Source: Bacteroidales bacterium
GTDB taxonomy: Bacteria > Bacteroidota > Bacteroidia > Bacteroidales > F082
DNA: 45,849 bases
NCBI GenBank assembly: GCA_016291135.1
Contig: JAEFAE010000018.1
Location: 1 to 45,849 of the forward strand
Reading direction: 5' to 3'
Shown: positions 8,372-15,415 of the stretch, one piece after another
Position numbering within the stretch: the first letter of the stretch is position 1
How the letters are laid out: each line of letters begins with the position of its first letter
Notes under the pieces: model-generated
The model's database searches: none
Seen by the model: the letters and a program-made list of their open reading frames with translations, nothing else
Told to the model about the DNA's origin: nothing
Translations under genes and position numbers: made by a program

Positions 8372-8414
8372 GGTTTTCGTTATTTGTGCTATCGTGCTAA
8401 CGATTTGAGAGGCA
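8372..8414 (+). repeat. Dispersed intergenic repeat, copy 3 (short)
   Basis: Contains TTTTCGTTATTTGTGCTATCG and GTGCTAACGA, matching the core of copies 1 and 2 but without the GAC-rich tail. Confidence 0.6.
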
Positions 8415-8422
8415 AATGATAT

Positions 8423-8457
8423 CGAAGCCCCGGACATCGATGATGTTCGGGGCTTCG
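8423..8457. terminator. Hairpin between converging genes (CGAAGCCCCG ... CGGGGCTTCG)
   Basis: A 10-bp outer stem is extended by an inner ACATC/GATGT stem. It lies between the plus-strand membrane protein gene and the minus-strand ORF at 8461, so it probably ends transcription from one or both sides. The T-run is modest (TTTTT at about 8468 on the plus side). Confidence 0.6.
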
Positions 8458-8460
8458 GCT

Positions 8461-8709
8461 TCAATCGTTTTTGGTGGGTTGGGGAATGTTGTGCATGGTA
8501 CGGATTTCGTACTCGGCACGTTCAACGCCGGCGCTTTGTGCCGCGTGATTGACGACATCGACGAGGTAGGCGAAATCTTTGGGGTTGATTGTAGCTGAGA
8601 TAGTAAGGCCTGACACGCCGAGGTAGCCGACTTTGGCGGCTACGATGGCGGGACGGATGGCGCGGTAGGCGGCCATCGTCTTTGTTTCTATTAGGACTGT
8701 GGATTTCAT
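8461..8709 (-). CDS. Hypothetical protein, 82 residues, leftmost gene of element A
   Basis: The soluble peptide begins MKSTVLIETKTMAAYRAIRP and contains VGYLGVSGLTISATINPKD, with mixed strand and helix character and no signal or membrane segment. It is on the same strand as the element A genes and 212 bp downstream of the DUF3987 gene, separated from it by repeats. It is not recognised and could be a minor element gene. Confidence 0.5.
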   Translation of the reverse strand: MKSTVLIETKTMAAYRAIRPAIVAAKVGYLGVSGLTISATINPKDFAYLVDVVNHAAQSAGVERAEYEIRTMHNIPQPTKND

Positions 8710-8736
8710 ATAGTTAGGAGTTAAGAGTTAGGAGTT

Positions 8737-8881
8737 GACTCCCCCGGCCTGCGGCCACCCCCTCATAGAGGGGGACAGACTGCCGTGGAGCTGCCAGGGG
8801 TTGACACCCTGCCCAGGGGTTGACACCCTGCCCAGGGGTTGACACCCCTGGTTAAGGTCGTTTCGCCCCTACGGGGCTGGG
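8737..8881. repeat. Composite repeat: CCCCCGGCCTGCGGCCACC module, 19-bp triplet, GGTTAAGGTCG-GCCCC module
   Basis: Module 1 is CTCCCCCGGCCTGCGGCCACC followed by a CCCCTC...GAGGGGG hairpin (8737-8780). Three head-to-tail 19-bp units CAGGGGTTGACACCCTGCC follow (8795-8851). Module 2 is GGTTAAGGTCG followed by the palindrome GCCCCTACGGGGC (8850-8880). Modules 1 and 2 recur together at 16441-16559, and relatives of module 1 occur at 10360-10445 and 21366-21395. The spacer 8710-8921 holds nothing else. Confidence 0.65.
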
Positions 8882-8921
8882 CGGCATGTGGCAATTGAGG
8901 ATTTGAGGAATTGCGGAATTT

Positions 8922-10772
8922 CTATCTGTTTTTATCGGGTTTATAATACTGGCCGTGGGCGGGATGCTCCAACTGGCCGTTTTTACATAGTTCGGTGATG
9001 TAACGCTCGGCGGTCTTGGTGGTGATGCCGAGGGATTGGGCGACATCGCAGAAATCGGCACGGGTGAAGGCATCGGGCAAGGCGGCAAGGAACTTCGAGC
9101 GGGAGCCTTCGGCGAGCTGCTTCATGCCCTTGGGTGCCCGGACGGACTGGGGGCTGCGCGGCAAGGTCTGAAAGACCGATGCCGTGTGCTGCAGCAGGAC
9201 TTTGACCATCGCGAGGGCGGTGGCAAAGTCGGCATCGATGCAGACCAGGTGCAGCTCCTTCTCCCCTTTCTTCGCTGGCTTGGGTGGGTCGTCGATGAGA
9301 CGAAGGACGGACAAGATCATCGCGAAGCGAAAGAGGATGAGACCAAGACGACGGACGGAAGCGATGATGTCGTCGCCGAAGAGCTGAGCGTAGCGAAGCT
9401 GGGTGGCCTCGAAGAAGCTGTTGAACTGGTGCTGCTGGGCACGGCTGAAGGCGAACTGGACGCGCTTCTTCGAGAAGGCCTTGTGGAAGGCGAAGAAGTC
9501 GCGGCCAATCTGCTTGAACTGCTCATCGGCAATGGTGCCGGAGCAAGCGAACATGTCGTGCCAGACCAGCTGCGTGGGCATGACATAGAAGACGAAACGG
9601 CTGAAGAGTCCGTTTTCGGCATCGGGAATGAGGTTGAAGATCTGCTGCGGCGTGCCTGAAAGGACGGCGGAGAACTTGGGCTGCACTATCTCGACAAACT
9701 CATGGTCTTTCTTGCGGAGGTAGGAAATGGACTCGTGATGGAAGGCTTTGCGGAAGCCGTCGGAGTAGTTGCCGAGGTCGGAATTGAAGGCGTTGGCCAA
9801 GGTGTCGCCCTCTGTCTCGAACAGAAGGCCTACGCCGTCGTTTTGGCTGAGCGTCTGATAGACGACTGTGGCGGTGCTGTTGGCCGGGACGAACAGGGTG
9901 AGGAACGGCGGCTCTTGGGGCGGCACTTCGAGGGTGTTTTTGCGGTTGACGGCATAGGCCACCTGTGCGGCTTCGTATTCTTTCATGAGCTTTTGGTATT
10001 TGTCGCGGAGTGCCTGGTGCAGCGGCATGGCGAGATGACGGCACAGGGAGAGCCGTCCTTTGCCAGCCGATGCACGGGCGGTGACAAAGAGGAAGAGATT
10101 GGCAAAGACCTGACGGCGATCATACACGCCGAAGACATTCGGGATGCAGGACGAAAAGACGGTGAGGGAGCCGAGCACGAGGATGTCGGCATCGACATCG
10201 GATGTGGAGTCGGCGACGATGCGCTGCATGATGGTGGGGAGGTCGTCGCGGATGGATTGGGAGAAGGTCGGGAGCGGGGCTTCGGAGGCGATTTCCTCAA
10301 ATTCCTCAAATTCCTCAAGTGGGGTTTTTGAGGACTTGGAGGTGTGGCCATACACCTCCTCACCCCGACCCTCTCCTCCAGAGGAGAGGGAGATGACTCC
10401 CCCGCCGCGAAGCGGCACCCCCTCAGGGAGGGGGACGGACTCCCCTGATCTGCGGCCACTGGGCGCTGGGAGATTGATGCCGTGGGATTTGGCGAGGTGG
10501 AAGAGGGTGGCGATGGTGACGGGGGCTTTGCCGGAGGGCACTTTGTGACGGAGGCAATAGGCGTATTGCTTGGAGGCTTCAGAGGGGTCGTAATTGGGGT
10601 AGAAAGCCGAGATTCTGTGGAAATACGGCTCGCCAGCGGCACCAAATTCGTGGGCCAGGGCGAAGCCTATGCTGCACCAGTCGCCATAATCGGCGGTGAT
10701 ATCGGTGGCCGACCGTTCAATCAGGACGGTCAGGGCCTCGACGAATTCGGCAGCGGAGAGCGGAGCGGTCAT
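8922..10772 (-). CDS. PriCT-2 / DUF3987 protein of a mobile element (putative replication helicase-primase)
   Basis: The start at 10772 overlaps the upstream gene's stop as ATGA and gives 616 residues. A longer start at 10841 would run deep into that gene. Residues about 12-98 match PriCT-2 (DWCSIGFALAHEFG ... YPNYDPSEASKQYAYCLR), a domain found beside AEP primases. Residues about 165-560 are DUF3987, with a P-loop-like ASAGKG. The C-terminus is a winged helix (FTRADFCDVAQSLGITTKTA). With the BT4734/VirE_N gene upstream, this forms the usual replication pair of Bacteroidota integrative and mobilisable elements. The interdomain linker (about residues 105-141) is translated repeat sequence. Confidence 0.8.
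   Translation of the reverse strand: MTAPLSAAEFVEALTVLIERSATDITADYGDWCSIGFALAHEFGAAGEPYFHRISAFYPNYDPSEASKQYAYCLRHKVPSGKAPVTIATLFHLAKSHGINLPAPSGRRSGESVPLPEGVPLRGGGVISLSSGGEGRGEEVYGHTSKSSKTPLEEFEEFEEIASEAPLPTFSQSIRDDLPTIMQRIVADSTSDVDADILVLGSLTVFSSCIPNVFGVYDRRQVFANLFLFVTARASAGKGRLSLCRHLAMPLHQALRDKYQKLMKEYEAAQVAYAVNRKNTLEVPPQEPPFLTLFVPANSTATVVYQTLSQNDGVGLLFETEGDTLANAFNSDLGNYSDGFRKAFHHESISYLRKKDHEFVEIVQPKFSAVLSGTPQQIFNLIPDAENGLFSRFVFYVMPTQLVWHDMFACSGTIADEQFKQIGRDFFAFHKAFSKKRVQFAFSRAQQHQFNSFFEATQLRYAQLFGDDIIASVRRLGLILFRFAMILSVLRLIDDPPKPAKKGEKELHLVCIDADFATALAMVKVLLQHTASVFQTLPRSPQSVRAPKGMKQLAEGSRSKFLAALPDAFTRADFCDVAQSLGITTKTAERYITELCKNGQLEHPAHGQYYKPDKNR
10360..10445. repeat. Palindromic repeats read in frame inside the DUF3987 gene
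   Basis: CCTCTCCTCCAGAGGAGAGG and CCCCCTCAGGGAGGGGG hairpins occur next to a CCGCCGCGAAGCGGC palindrome and a CTGCGGCCACTGGG tail. They are related to module 1 at 8737 and 16441. They encode the low-complexity linker (VPLPEGVPLRGGG, SSGGEGRGEE) between PriCT-2 and DUF3987. Confidence 0.6.
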
Positions 10773-11404
10773 AACAGGACGGGATTGATGTAGGCTTGTG
10801 GGTCGAACGGCAGGAAACAGGCACGGCTGACATCCTTGCATTTCTCATCGACTTCGAGGGAATAGGTGTTGCGGAGGTAATGCTGGACGGCAAAGAAAAA
10901 CAGCGGATGGTAGGAAGCGGGCGTTTCGGCTGGGAAGAAACGCTCGCGGCTGGCATAGTTCTGTTCCATGGAGACGACCCATTTGAGGCCGTCGCCCGAG
11001 GGGCTGCGGAAGAGCAGCATGGTCTCAAAATAAGGGTCGTTGAGCAATGTGAGGCCGACGGCTTCGACATCTGGAAGATGGTCGAAGTCGAAGCAGACCA
11101 GGAAGGAATGCCGGACGAGCTTGTCGGCCTTGCGCTGCTGGAAGAGTCCGGAGAAGGTGCAGAAGTCGAAATTCATCCTCTTGAAGGCGGGGCGTTCGGC
11201 GGACGGCAGCGAGCGCAAGCGAGCTGTGGCCTGTGCCGAAATGCCGCTCTTGATGTAGTTGTAGGCATCGGCCAGGGAGAACTCCATAGTGGGCTGCAGG
11301 CGGCTGATGGGCTTGGCGAAGTAGGAGAAACGCGCCAGCGAGGCGACGGAGGCGCAAGCGAAGGGCGACGGGATGAAGGGCTGGGGGCTAACGAGGGTTT
11401 CCAT
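10769..11404 (-). CDS. BT4734/BF3469 (VirE N-terminal) family protein, primase-like
   Basis: The start at 11404 gives a 211-residue protein beginning METLVSPQ. The long upstream extension (to 11554) only shadows the HTH gene. The hallmarks are LVCFDFDHLPDV (acidic DxD-type motif), LLFRSPSGDGLKWVV (serine/glycine motif typical of BT4734 proteins) and SRACFLPFDP. The family is regarded as a diverged archaeo-eukaryotic-type primase-polymerase that works with PriCT-2/DUF3987 proteins in element replication. It overlaps the DUF3987 gene by 4 bp and the upstream HTH gene by 17 bp, so all are one operon. Confidence 0.8.
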   Translation of the reverse strand: METLVSPQPFIPSPFACASVASLARFSYFAKPISRLQPTMEFSLADAYNYIKSGISAQATARLRSLPSAERPAFKRMNFDFCTFSGLFQQRKADKLVRHSFLVCFDFDHLPDVEAVGLTLLNDPYFETMLLFRSPSGDGLKWVVSMEQNYASRERFFPAETPASYHPLFFFAVQHYLRNTYSLEVDEKCKDVSRACFLPFDPQAYINPVLL

Positions 11405-11639
11405 GGCGTTGTATGATTTTGTGGTCTTCGATGAATGCCTGGACTTCTTCCAGCTTGTAGAGGCAGTAATGGGTGTGTACCTTATAATAAGGCATGCCCT
11501 TGGTGCGGAGCTTATCCAAAGTGCGACGGGAGCAATGGAGCAAGCGCATGACATCGCCGGAGTCGAGCCAGAGCTTGGAGAGGTCAGGATGGGTCAGGGT
11601 GACCTCCTCTTTGTTGACATAGCCTTGGGGATGGGTCAT
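11388..11639 (-). CDS. Excisionase-like helix-turn-helix protein (HTH_17), 83 residues
   Basis: The start at 11639 overlaps the stop of the next gene upstream as ATGA. The core is SGDVMRLLHCSRRTLDKLRT then KGMPYYKVHTHYCLYKLEEV, the winged helix-turn-helix of the MerR/Xis-like HTH_17 family. Such proteins pair with tyrosine integrases as directionality factors or act as element repressors. Its place between a second HTH gene and the replication genes suggests element control. Confidence 0.8.
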   Translation of the reverse strand: MTHPQGYVNKEEVTLTHPDLSKLWLDSGDVMRLLHCSRRTLDKLRTKGMPYYKVHTHYCLYKLEEVQAFIEDHKIIQRHGNPR

Positions 11640-12010
11640 CTGCGGCCTCCTTTCTTGGGTGTGATGGGGCGTGCCTTGACAGGAAGACGGACGACATCTT
11701 CGTCGTCGTCGACGGAGAAGGTCTCGCCCAGGATCCAAGCGTCTATCTCGGACCTGAGGAACTGGAGCTTGGCACCAGCCTTGTGATAAGGGATGGCTTT
11801 TTTCCAGACCCATGAATAGATGGTCTGTCGGGCTGGCTTGCCGGGGAGGTAGATGATGAGGTCGTCGACGCTCATCCATTTCTTTTCGGGCTGGCCTTCG
11901 CGGTCGGCGATGGTCTGCAGCATGGTCTTCATCTCGCCCACCTCTTCAATCAGCTGTGAGACAGCATTGGGGAGGTTGTCGAAAGACAGGGGTTCGTTGT
12001 GTTGATACAT
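11636..12010 (-). CDS. Excisionase-like helix-turn-helix protein, 124 residues
   Basis: Starting at 12010 (MYQHNEPLSF) gives a coiled-coil-like N-terminus (LPNAVSQLIEEVGEMKTML) and an HTH_17 domain (WMSVDDLIIYLPGKPARQTI, YSWVWKKAIPYHKAGAKLQF). An acidic tail and a basic end follow (ARPITPKKGGRR). It is the first gene of the A replication operon and lies downstream of a conserved hairpin (12071-12097). Its N-terminal 40 residues match the 44-residue ORF at 16151-16285 in element B, which appears to be a truncated copy. Confidence 0.8.
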   Translation of the reverse strand: MYQHNEPLSFDNLPNAVSQLIEEVGEMKTMLQTIADREGQPEKKWMSVDDLIIYLPGKPARQTIYSWVWKKAIPYHKAGAKLQFLRSEIDAWILGETFSVDDDEDVVRLPVKARPITPKKGGRR

Positions 12011-12070
12011 GGTGTGAGTTTTTAAGGGGTTATCATTCGCGTTATTTTGGTGCCTGGCACCGATGAAAAA

Positions 12071-12097
12071 ACCGCATCCGATGAAGCGGAATGCGGT
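12071..12097 (-). terminator. Hairpin ahead of the excisionase operon (ACCGCAT ... ATGCGGT, T-run on minus strand)
   Basis: Read on the minus strand, the stem ACCGCATTCCG/CGGATGCGGT is followed by TTTTTTC. It lies between the RteC-like stop (12167) and the excisionase start (12010). It could end the RteC-like transcript or act as an attenuator for the excisionase operon. A close relative at 16337-16361 precedes the truncated excisionase of element B. Confidence 0.6.
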
Positions 12098-12166
12098 TGC
12101 GAAATAACTATGAATAGACGGGATAAAACCATGTGCCATATATGGACAATGGTTTTTGCGGATGCA

Positions 12167-13171
12167 TTATTTGCTGTTGAAGTCTTCTGTGACAGCTGAT
12201 GACATCACTTCGAAGATGGCAATGTTCTTGGATAGTTTATTGTTGTCGGACAGCGCATTGTTGTATTCAGTAGGCCCATTGGAAAGGTCGACGCCAAGGA
12301 AGTTGCCGAAGTCCTCAAATAGAACCTTCTGGGTCAGCTGGGAGCCGTCACGGGTTTTGAATTTCCCTTTCTTAAACAAAGAGATGATCACACGGATGCA
12401 GTCAATTTTGGTGAAGCTCTTGGCGATGGTGATGTGGGAGGTGTAAGAGTTGGCAGCGCGATTCTCTGCCAATTCCTCATAGGTCTTCACCATCTCCTGA
12501 TAATCGCCTTTGAAATTGGCGAAAAGAAGACGCAACACTTTGTAGATGTTCATTGTTTCGGCTTTGACGGCAGCTTCAAGCAGATCTTGCACATGGACAA
12601 AGCCTTGGCGAGCCGCTTCGATTGTGTCGAGAGGGAGATAATACTGGTTTCTCTTGTCGGTCAGTGGCGGGGGAATGGATGCACACAGCGCATCGTATTG
12701 CCTTTGAAGAGCGAGATACTTCGCTTTCCAATCCTCTTCAGGCACGCTAAGTTCGTCGGCCAGTCGTTGAAACGCCTTGAAATAGTCAGAATTGACATCT
12801 ACAGCGTGTTCTATAGCCGAGGCGAGGAAACGGCTCTTTCTGTCGTCACGAAGCCGTAGCAGCACGAAATCGACCGACAGGACGATTTCTGCTGCATAGG
12901 TATCGAGGAGGCGGTCACGGACTTCAAAAAAATGTTTCCGGACAAAGTCTTCTTCGGGGTATAGCTCCCCGAGTAAGACGTTCAACAGTGAATAGGCTTC
13001 CCTGAAAATCACATGCGCCGGATGTCGGACAGGATAAGGCCTGTTATTGGCATTTTTAGGCGCGTTGATTTCACAGATGATGTCGTAAATCCTTTGGTTG
13101 ATTTGGCCCATGACAGGGTCGTCGAGGTAGCCGTCCAGGTCGGCATGGATCTTAAATGATAATGCGTTCAT
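12167..13171 (-). CDS. RteC-like protein of element A
   Basis: The 334-residue soluble protein has a helical N-terminal half and a C-terminal domain (SFTKIDCIRVIISLFKKG ... QKVLFEDFGNFLGVDLSN ... IAIFEVM). This domain resembles the C-terminal winged helix of RteC, the regulator of excision and transfer genes in Bacteroides conjugative transposons. I recognise it by motif layout only. It lies directly downstream of the integrase, separated by a terminator. Element B has the same gene in the same place, interrupted by a stop codon. A role in regulating element excision or copy control is inferred. Confidence 0.6.
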   Translation of the reverse strand: MNALSFKIHADLDGYLDDPVMGQINQRIYDIICEINAPKNANNRPYPVRHPAHVIFREAYSLLNVLLGELYPEEDFVRKHFFEVRDRLLDTYAAEIVLSVDFVLLRLRDDRKSRFLASAIEHAVDVNSDYFKAFQRLADELSVPEEDWKAKYLALQRQYDALCASIPPPLTDKRNQYYLPLDTIEAARQGFVHVQDLLEAAVKAETMNIYKVLRLLFANFKGDYQEMVKTYEELAENRAANSYTSHITIAKSFTKIDCIRVIISLFKKGKFKTRDGSQLTQKVLFEDFGNFLGVDLSNGPTEYNNALSDNNKLSKNIAIFEVMSSAVTEDFNSK

Positions 13172-13214
13172 GACTATGAAGATTTAAGAAGTGCGCGAAA
13201 TGGTGCGGTAAGAA

Positions 13215-13243
13215 AAAAAGCCCAGCGGAGCGCCGGGCTTTTT
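13215..13243 (-). terminator. Rho-independent terminator after integrase A
   Basis: AAAAAGCCC (13215-13223) and GGGCTTTTT (13235-13243) form a stem extended by GCG/CGC. It lies directly after the integrase stop at 13246. Confidence 0.8.
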
Positions 13244-13245
13244 GA

Positions 13246-14595
13246 CTATTCTTCGTCTTCTTCAATTTCGGGGTCAACGAACAAGAGGTTGTTGACCTTG
13301 GCCCTCTTTTTGGGGCTGAGGGTGCCTTGATAGCCGCGAAGGACGTTCTTGGAATCGACGTGGCCGACCATCGAGTCGATGAAGGCATCTTGGATGCCGT
13401 GCCAGGTGAGCGTGGTAATATAGGAATTACGCGCGGTGGAAGCGGTGACCGGGCGGATGCCAAGCTGCTCACAAACGCCTTGCATGCCCTTGCGGATTTG
13501 GCGGTTGAAATCGTGGATGCGGCTCTCGACATCAGCTTCAGTCTTGGCACCGAGAAGGATCTGCGGGAAGACCCGTTTGCCCATCTCGGGTTTGCTGCCG
13601 TACTTGTTGAGCATCTTCTGCAAAGGCTCGATGATGGGGATATGGACGATGACCTGGGCTCTGTCGGCAATCTTGCCACGGATATAGGTCAGCTCCTTGT
13701 TATCCTGATTATAGAAATAGTCATTGCCCCATTCCAGATGGGCAAGGTCTTTCAGGTTGGAGCCGTTGCAGAGATAGAGGATAATCCACCAGTCGGCGGC
13801 TTTCTTCCCGGGGCCTTTCTTATAGTCGCGAATCTTCACGATGTCGGACACGGGGATAAAGTCCTCCTTGCGGCGGGTGCCTTGCTTGATGGTGAACTTG
13901 GGAGTCTTCGAGATGACGTTGTTCTGGCCGAGGCTGTTCATGACGGCACGAAGGGCACGGAGATAGATGCTGCGCGTGGACGTGGACAGCCCAGCCTTTT
14001 CCATCGAGGCATCCCACAGCTTGATGACGTTCTCGTTGACGTATGAAGGAGTGACTTTGTTGTTCTTGCCCTTGACTTCAAGCGTCCTCTCTTTGGTGCG
14101 TCTCTTGACGTGACACGTGACTTTGCAACCGAGGAAGCGATAGAAGCTCTTCAGGGCATTCAGGTACTGCTCGCGGGTCTTCTCAGTATTCTTGCTGTCG
14201 CCGAACTCCTTCCAGTATTCGAGGAGGGTGACAGTCTTGTCCTGAGACTTCTGAGGACCAGCGAGGATGTTCTTTAGGTTCTCAAAGGTGAAGTTGTTTT
14301 CAGCAATGAGCGCGTCGACGGCATCGTTGACTTTCTTGAAGACCTGGCCGACCTGAGCCTTGGCCTTGCAGATTTTTGTGGAGCCCGTCTTGACGATGAG
14401 CGCCTTGGCATAGTCATCGGGTGTGAGCGAGATGCCAGTGGGCAGATACAGCTTGTCGTGACGGCAGCAAACCCTAATATATACAGGGTAAGAGCCATCT
14501 CTTTTCACTCTTCTGACATCATAGAGCGTGTTCACTGTGACGTGCTCGGTGATGCTGACGAAGAGAGGTTCGTACATGGATGGAGTTAGTTTCAT
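13246..14595 (-). CDS. Tyrosine integrase of element A, lacking the canonical first catalytic arginine
   Basis: The 449-residue protein has an N-terminal arm-type domain, a SAM-like core-binding domain (about 120-225) and a catalytic domain. Catalytic residues by motif: Asn280 in CNGSNLKDL where Arg I is expected, Lys308 in YIRGKI, Ser386-x-x-Arg389 in place of His-x-x-Arg (TASTARNSY), His412 in MVGHVDSK and Tyr422 in RGYQG. IntDOT of CTnDOT likewise lacks Arg I, so the enzyme may be active. It is transcribed from a canonical promoter (14697-14728) through a leader with TTTGCACTC repeats, and lies 200 bp from the tRNA-Pro fragment that is its likely target. Confidence 0.88.
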   Translation of the reverse strand: MKLTPSMYEPLFVSITEHVTVNTLYDVRRVKRDGSYPVYIRVCCRHDKLYLPTGISLTPDDYAKALIVKTGSTKICKAKAQVGQVFKKVNDAVDALIAENNFTFENLKNILAGPQKSQDKTVTLLEYWKEFGDSKNTEKTREQYLNALKSFYRFLGCKVTCHVKRRTKERTLEVKGKNNKVTPSYVNENVIKLWDASMEKAGLSTSTRSIYLRALRAVMNSLGQNNVISKTPKFTIKQGTRRKEDFIPVSDIVKIRDYKKGPGKKAADWWIILYLCNGSNLKDLAHLEWGNDYFYNQDNKELTYIRGKIADRAQVIVHIPIIEPLQKMLNKYGSKPEMGKRVFPQILLGAKTEADVESRIHDFNRQIRKGMQGVCEQLGIRPVTASTARNSYITTLTWHGIQDAFIDSMVGHVDSKNVLRGYQGTLSPKKRAKVNNLLFVDPEIEEDEE

Positions 14596-14644
14596 TTCTC
14601 TAAAGTTTTAATTATCTATTAGTTGCGTGTTGGTTTCTTGGGTT

Positions 14645-14681
14645 CTGAGTGCAAAAAAATTTGCACTCCATTTGCACTCAG
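14645..14681. promoter_or_regulatory. TTTGCACTC iterons in the integrase A leader
   Basis: CTGAGTGCAAA (14645-14655) is a perfect inverted copy of TTTGCACTCAG (14671-14681). A third unit TTTGCACTC lies at 14660-14668. They sit just downstream of the integrase promoter and 114 bp from the tRNA-Pro fragment. They are candidate arm-type integrase or excisionase binding sites, or an autoregulatory operator. Confidence 0.55.
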
Positions 14682-14696
14682 ACTTCTAAAACACTG

Positions 14697-14728
14697 CAAA
14701 AATAGGTATAATTATCCATATACGCAAA
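14697..14728 (-). promoter_or_regulatory. Promoter of integrase A: TTTG, 20 bp, TATTTTTG
   Basis: On the minus strand, TTTG (14725-14728) and TATTTTTG (14697-14704) are exactly 20 bp apart. The downstream GCAGTGTTTTA matches GCATTGTTTTA after the integrase B promoter, so the two promoters are homologous. Confidence 0.75.
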
Positions 14729-14794
14729 TATTTGATATAGAAAGTTTTAAATAAAAATCTAAGTGGTTGATTGTGTGGGGAAAGTGGCTTTACA

Positions 14795-14840
14795 TGCTTT
14801 GGGAGCAGGGGGTCGAAGGTTCGAATCCTTTTGCCCCGAC
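14795..14840 (+). other. att site: 3' half of tRNA-Pro(TGG), junction of elements A and B
   Basis: The sequence runs from the anticodon stem-loop (TGCTTTGGGAGCA, anticodon TGG) through the T arm (GAAGG TTCGAAT CCTTT) to the acceptor 3' strand TTGCCCCGA. No D arm or 5' acceptor strand lies upstream, so it is not a complete tRNA. It matches 24438-24483 over 46 bp with two differences. Those two differences form one compensatory T-stem pair (A-T here, C-G there). Confidence 0.8.
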
Positions 14841-14851
14841 CTGAAAATCAA

Positions 14852-14880
14852 GGGGTTACAAGCGATTGTGACCCCTATTT
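14852..14880 (+). terminator. Terminator after the tRNA-Pro fragment at 14795
   Basis: GGGGTTACAA-GCGA-TTGTGACCCC is followed by TATTTTT. It corresponds to the terminator after the other tRNA-Pro fragment (24497-24530). Confidence 0.75.
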
Positions 14881-14892
14881 TTGGCCTTTTTC

Positions 14893-14917
14893 AAAAAACA
14901 GGACACAAAAAGGACAC
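14893..14917 (+). repeat. 25-bp direct repeat, left copy (GGACAC pair), left end of element B
   Basis: This is identical to 24297-24321 and contains AGGACACAAAAAGGACAC. A further GGACAC lies at 14978-14983. It is 53 bp inside the left att site and is a candidate arm-type integrase site. Confidence 0.65.
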
Positions 14918-15002
14918 GGATTTTCGAAACATCTCCTATCGTTTTCTTATACTTTTTCGTAAATCCCCTGCCTAAAAGGACACGCTTTTTACAAAAAAAT
15001 AA

Positions 15003-15062
15003 AAAAAAGCCGCCCCCGAAAGGACGGCTTTCACGCAAATATAAGTTGCTCATGTCTACTGA
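15003..15062 (-). ncRNA. Candidate small RNA with own promoter and terminator (element B left end)
   Basis: The minus-strand promoter (15069-15097) predicts transcription starting near 15062. The product would carry a GCTCA-N7-TGAGC hairpin and end about 60 nt later in the terminator AAAGCCG...CGGCTTTTTTTT (15031 to 15001). A short peptide starting MSNLYLRE could be read, but its frame runs through the terminator. An independent small RNA is the simplest reading. The same terminator would also end leftward transcripts from the lipoprotein gene. Confidence 0.35.
15006..15031 (-). terminator. Terminator for leftward transcripts (AAAGCCG ... CGGCTTT, T8)
   Basis: Read on the minus strand, the stem AAAGCCG/CGGCTTT encloses TCC...GGG and is followed by eight Ts in all. 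It ends transcription from the 15416-16285 module and from the candidate small RNA. Confidence 0.75.
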
Positions 15063-15068
15063 GCGATG

Positions 15069-15097
15069 CAAAAATACAACTTTTTTGATTCCCACAA
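15069..15097 (-). promoter_or_regulatory. Promoter: TTG, 18 bp, TATTTTTG (minus strand)
   Basis: TATTTTTG is at 15069-15076 and TTG at 15095-15097, both read on the minus strand. No protein-coding gene of reasonable quality follows, only the candidate small RNA. Confidence 0.55.
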
Positions 15098-15160
15098 CTA
15101 TTTCTATAGCGGGTTGCGTTTTACTGCTTCTCCTCCTCTTCTCCCCCAGCTGGAGCCTGA

Positions 15161-15378
15161 CTGGCTGACAAAGGCTGCGGGGCAAAAGCTTCCCCACCGG
15201 GGACGGGCTTCTCCCGCAGCCTTTGGCAGACAGGCAGCCCATCCGAATCCCATACATTGACAGAACTAAACGACAAAGACCGAGCGAGAAAACGCAAACC
15301 CACTATTAGCCGAAGGCGGACAAAGGTTGCGGCCAGCCAGCTTCCTAAAAGATGCGCCAGCTTCCTCCGCAACCTTTG
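15161..15378. repeat. Pair of large related hairpins (CAAAGGYTGCGG ... CCGCARCCTTTG)
   Basis: Hairpin 1 has a perfect 13-bp stem (15169-15181 with 15213-15225). Hairpin 2 has a perfect 12-bp stem (15321-15332 with 15367-15378). The stems share CAAAGG(C/T)TGCGG. The loop of hairpin 2 holds an 11-bp direct repeat GCCAGCTTCCT (15336-15346 and 15356-15366). The region lies between the lipoprotein stop and the terminator, so it may be a structured 3' UTR, a BIME-like repeat doublet or an element-borne RNA. I see no convincing gene in it. Confidence 0.6.
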
Positions 15379-15415
15379 GCCGACTGAGGATTAATTAATA
15401 AAGGAAGGACTCCCA

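Noticed and set aside
1..8400. Left att site of element A
   Set aside because: I found no tRNA-Pro 3' copy and no TTTGCACTC cluster here, so A's left end is taken to lie outside the window or to be lost.
8795..8851. CRISPR array
   Set aside because: The three 19-bp units are directly adjacent with no spacers, and no cas genes are present.
14763..14842. A complete tRNA gene
   Set aside because: Only the anticodon arm, T arm and 3' acceptor strand are present. The 31 bases before the anticodon loop form neither a D arm nor a matching 5' acceptor strand.
14856..15257. 133-residue minus-strand ORF
   Set aside because: It crosses a terminator, the att-proximal repeats and the hairpins. The composition is non-coding.
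15121..15372. 83-residue minus-strand ORF
   Set aside because: It is made almost wholly of the two hairpin repeats, with no family features or convincing start.
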